Shown here: positions 11,381 to 12,544 of the stretch, piece by piece
How the letters are laid out: each line of letters starts with the position of its first letter
Numbering within the stretch: the stretch's first letter is position 1
Assembly (NCBI GenBank): GCA_964523875.1
Contig: CAZGAS010000039.1
Span: 1 to 12,544 of the forward strand
Length of the DNA stretch: 12,544 nucleotides
Direction: 5' to 3'
Source: JAUVHV01 sp964523875
Lineage (GTDB): Bacteria > Omnitrophota > Gorgyraeia > JABMRG01
Notes under the pieces: model-generated
Databases searched by the model: none
What the model was told of the DNA's origin: nothing
What the model saw: the letters and a program-made list of their open reading frames with translations, nothing else
Made by a program: the position numbers and the translations under genes

Positions 11381-12533
11381 GATTTTTACTTTTAGCCAAC
11401 AACCCTTCTTTTACGCTCTCAACAACATAGTCCATCTGTTCTCTTGTAAGTTCGGGATAGACAGGTAAAGAAAACAGTTCTTTTGCCGCTTTTTCAGATA
11501 CCGGAAAATCTCCTTTTTTGTAACCTAAATACTCAAAACAATTTTGCAGATGTAAAGGCATGGGATAGAACACACGCGAGTCTATGCCTTTTTGATTCAA
11601 GTGGCTCATAATACTGTTTCTGGATGCATTATTATTTGCGCGCACCATATACTGATGGTATATATGGGTATTTACATCAGCAACATAAGGTGTTATAAGC
11701 TCCAGGTCAGCAAGCTCTTCATTGTAATATGCCGCATTCTCCGCCCTCTTTTGGTTCCAGCTATCTATATACTTAAGTTTAACAACCAATATCGCTGCCT
11801 GTATCGCATCAAGCCTGTTGTTGTGTCCCAGCAATACATGCCTATACCTGTCTTCCGGAGAAGAGCCCTGGTTTCTTAAACAGTTAAGCCTTTCCGCTAT
11901 CTTCTCTTGGCCGGTTAAAACTATTCCCGCGTCACCACACGCGCCGAGGTTTTTACCCGGAAAGAGGCTTACTGTGCCGCAGTCTCCGATAGTTCCTGCC
12001 TGCCTGTCCCTATAAGTGGCTCCGAAGGCCTGAGCAGTATCTTCAACAATCTTTAGGTTAAATTTATCCGCTATATCCAGCATACTATCCATCTCCGCGC
12101 ATTGGCCATATAGATGGACAGGAATAATAGCTTTAATCGTATTGCGTATTGAGTATTGCGTATTGCGCCTTAAATAATCCCTAATGCTATCTGGGTCGAT
12201 GCAGTAGGTCTTTGGATCTATATCAATAAATACAGGCACAGCGCCCATGCGGACAATCGCGCCTGCTGTCGCGTAATACGTAAACGCCGGACATAGAACC
12301 TTATCGCCCTGCTTTACTCCAATAGCCTGGAGCGCTAATGCGATCGCGTCTGTACCATTTGAAACGCCAACAGCATATTTTGCTTTTGTGTACGCGCAGA
12401 CAGCCTGCTCAAACTCCTCAACCTCTTTACCGAGTATGAACCCTCCGTGATCAAGCACGCGTGCTATCGCCTGGTCTATCTCTTCTCTTATCGGCGCAAG
12501 TTGCGCCTTCATATCAAGTGCTGGTATTCTCAT
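11373..12533 (-). CDS. DegT/DnrJ/EryC1 PLP-dependent sugar aminotransferase
   Basis: This PLP enzyme probably transfers an amino group from glutamate to a keto nucleotide-sugar (WbpE-, ArnB- or PseC-like). Its 386 residues show GVSNGTDAIALAL (56-68), CPAFTYYATA (81-90), PVHLYGQ (138-144), VEDTAQAFGA (163-172) with D165 for the pyridine ring, and SLFPGKNLGACGDAG (189-203), where K194 is the expected Schiff-base lysine. HIYHQYMVR and FYPMPLHLQ lie toward the end. NTQYSIRNT (124-132) is an insert encoded by GTATTGC heptamers and falls between a helix and the strand IKAIIPVHLYG. The C-terminus KSKNHR ends on a TAA supplied by the hexamer tract. A weak GGAA precedes the ATG near the window edge, so upstream context is missing. 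The precise substrate is unknown; with a WbpA-like enzyme nearby, a 3-keto-uronate is possible. Confidence 0.9.
   Translation of the reverse strand: MRIPALDMKAQLAPIREEIDQAIARVLDHGGFILGKEVEEFEQAVCAYTKAKYAVGVSNGTDAIALALQAIGVKQGDKVLCPAFTYYATAGAIVRMGAVPVFIDIDPKTYCIDPDSIRDYLRRNTQYSIRNTIKAIIPVHLYGQCAEMDSMLDIADKFNLKIVEDTAQAFGATYRDRQAGTIGDCGTVSLFPGKNLGACGDAGIVLTGQEKIAERLNCLRNQGSSPEDRYRHVLLGHNNRLDAIQAAILVVKLKYIDSWNQKRAENAAYYNEELADLELITPYVADVNTHIYHQYMVRANNNASRNSIMSHLNQKGIDSRVFYPMPLHLQNCFEYLGYKKGDFPVSEKAAKELFSLPVYPELTREQMDYVVESVKEGLLAKSKNHR
12139..12166. repeat. Four 7-bp units inside the aminotransferase gene
   Basis: GTATTGC, GTATTGA, GTATTGC, GTATTGC follow one another without a break and encode NTQYSIRNT on the minus strand. 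The same word GTATTGC occurs twice in the WbpP-like gene (5972-5985), 6 kb away. The 28-bp tract is not a multiple of three, so flanking bases must have been adjusted to keep the frame. Confidence 0.75.
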
Positions 12534-12544
12534 ATTTAAGTTCC

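Overview
The window is a minus-strand gene block from an uncultivated, moderately AT-rich bacterium. It reads as a metagenomic scaffold, because it contains one run of exactly 100 Ns. A DUF3187-type beta-barrel protein with a signal peptide points to a cell with an outer membrane. The repeat-loaded intergenic regions and the mix of nucleotide-sugar genes recall candidate phyla such as Omnitrophota. That placement is only a guess from general appearance.

Every recognised gene is on the minus strand, so the block reads from right to left. The order is a DegT/DnrJ/EryC1-type sugar aminotransferase (12533-11373), a remnant of a four-helix-bundle gene, rfbB (11220-10243), rfbD (10113 down to an assembly gap), an intact four-helix-bundle (S23/IVP) gene (9087-8704), a Gmd/Rmd-type SDR (8650-7694), a WbpA-like nucleotide-sugar dehydrogenase (7582-6275), a WbpP-like 4-epimerase (6169-5165), a DUF4143 ATPase (5091-3904), a DUF3187 outer-membrane protein (3904-2768), a UDP-glucuronate decarboxylase (2666-1740) and a second DUF4143 ATPase (1479-250). 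The sugar genes together make activated sugars for surface polysaccharide: dTDP-4-keto-6-deoxyglucose and dTDP-rhamnose, a GDP-6-deoxyhexose, UDP-GlcNAc(A)/UDP-GalNAc(A), UDP-xylose and an amino sugar. No rfbA, rfbC, glycosyltransferase, flippase or polymerase lies inside the window. The two DUF4143 ATPases have their own strong sigma70-type promoters and look like insertions into the sugar cluster.

The most unusual layer is the repeats. Most intergenic gaps carry a structured repeat. (1) 28-nt tracts of a degenerate 6-bp unit (GGTAAA/GGTGAA) begin with ATAGGT and act as terminal inverted repeats around a compact four-helix-bundle gene. One copy is intact, one is cut down to 40 codons, and one looks emptied to a 97-bp hairpin. 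In four places the ATAGGT edge sits 18-19 nt upstream of a start codon. (2) Degenerate 7-bp tandem repeats occur both between genes and in frame inside three genes. (3) Two copies of a GGGACAGTCC element with terminal inverted repeats lie just after stop codons. (4) An in-frame palindrome plus heptamers has entered a loop of the WbpP-like epimerase. The rfbD-to-four-helix fusion suggested by reading through the Ns is very probably an assembly artefact.
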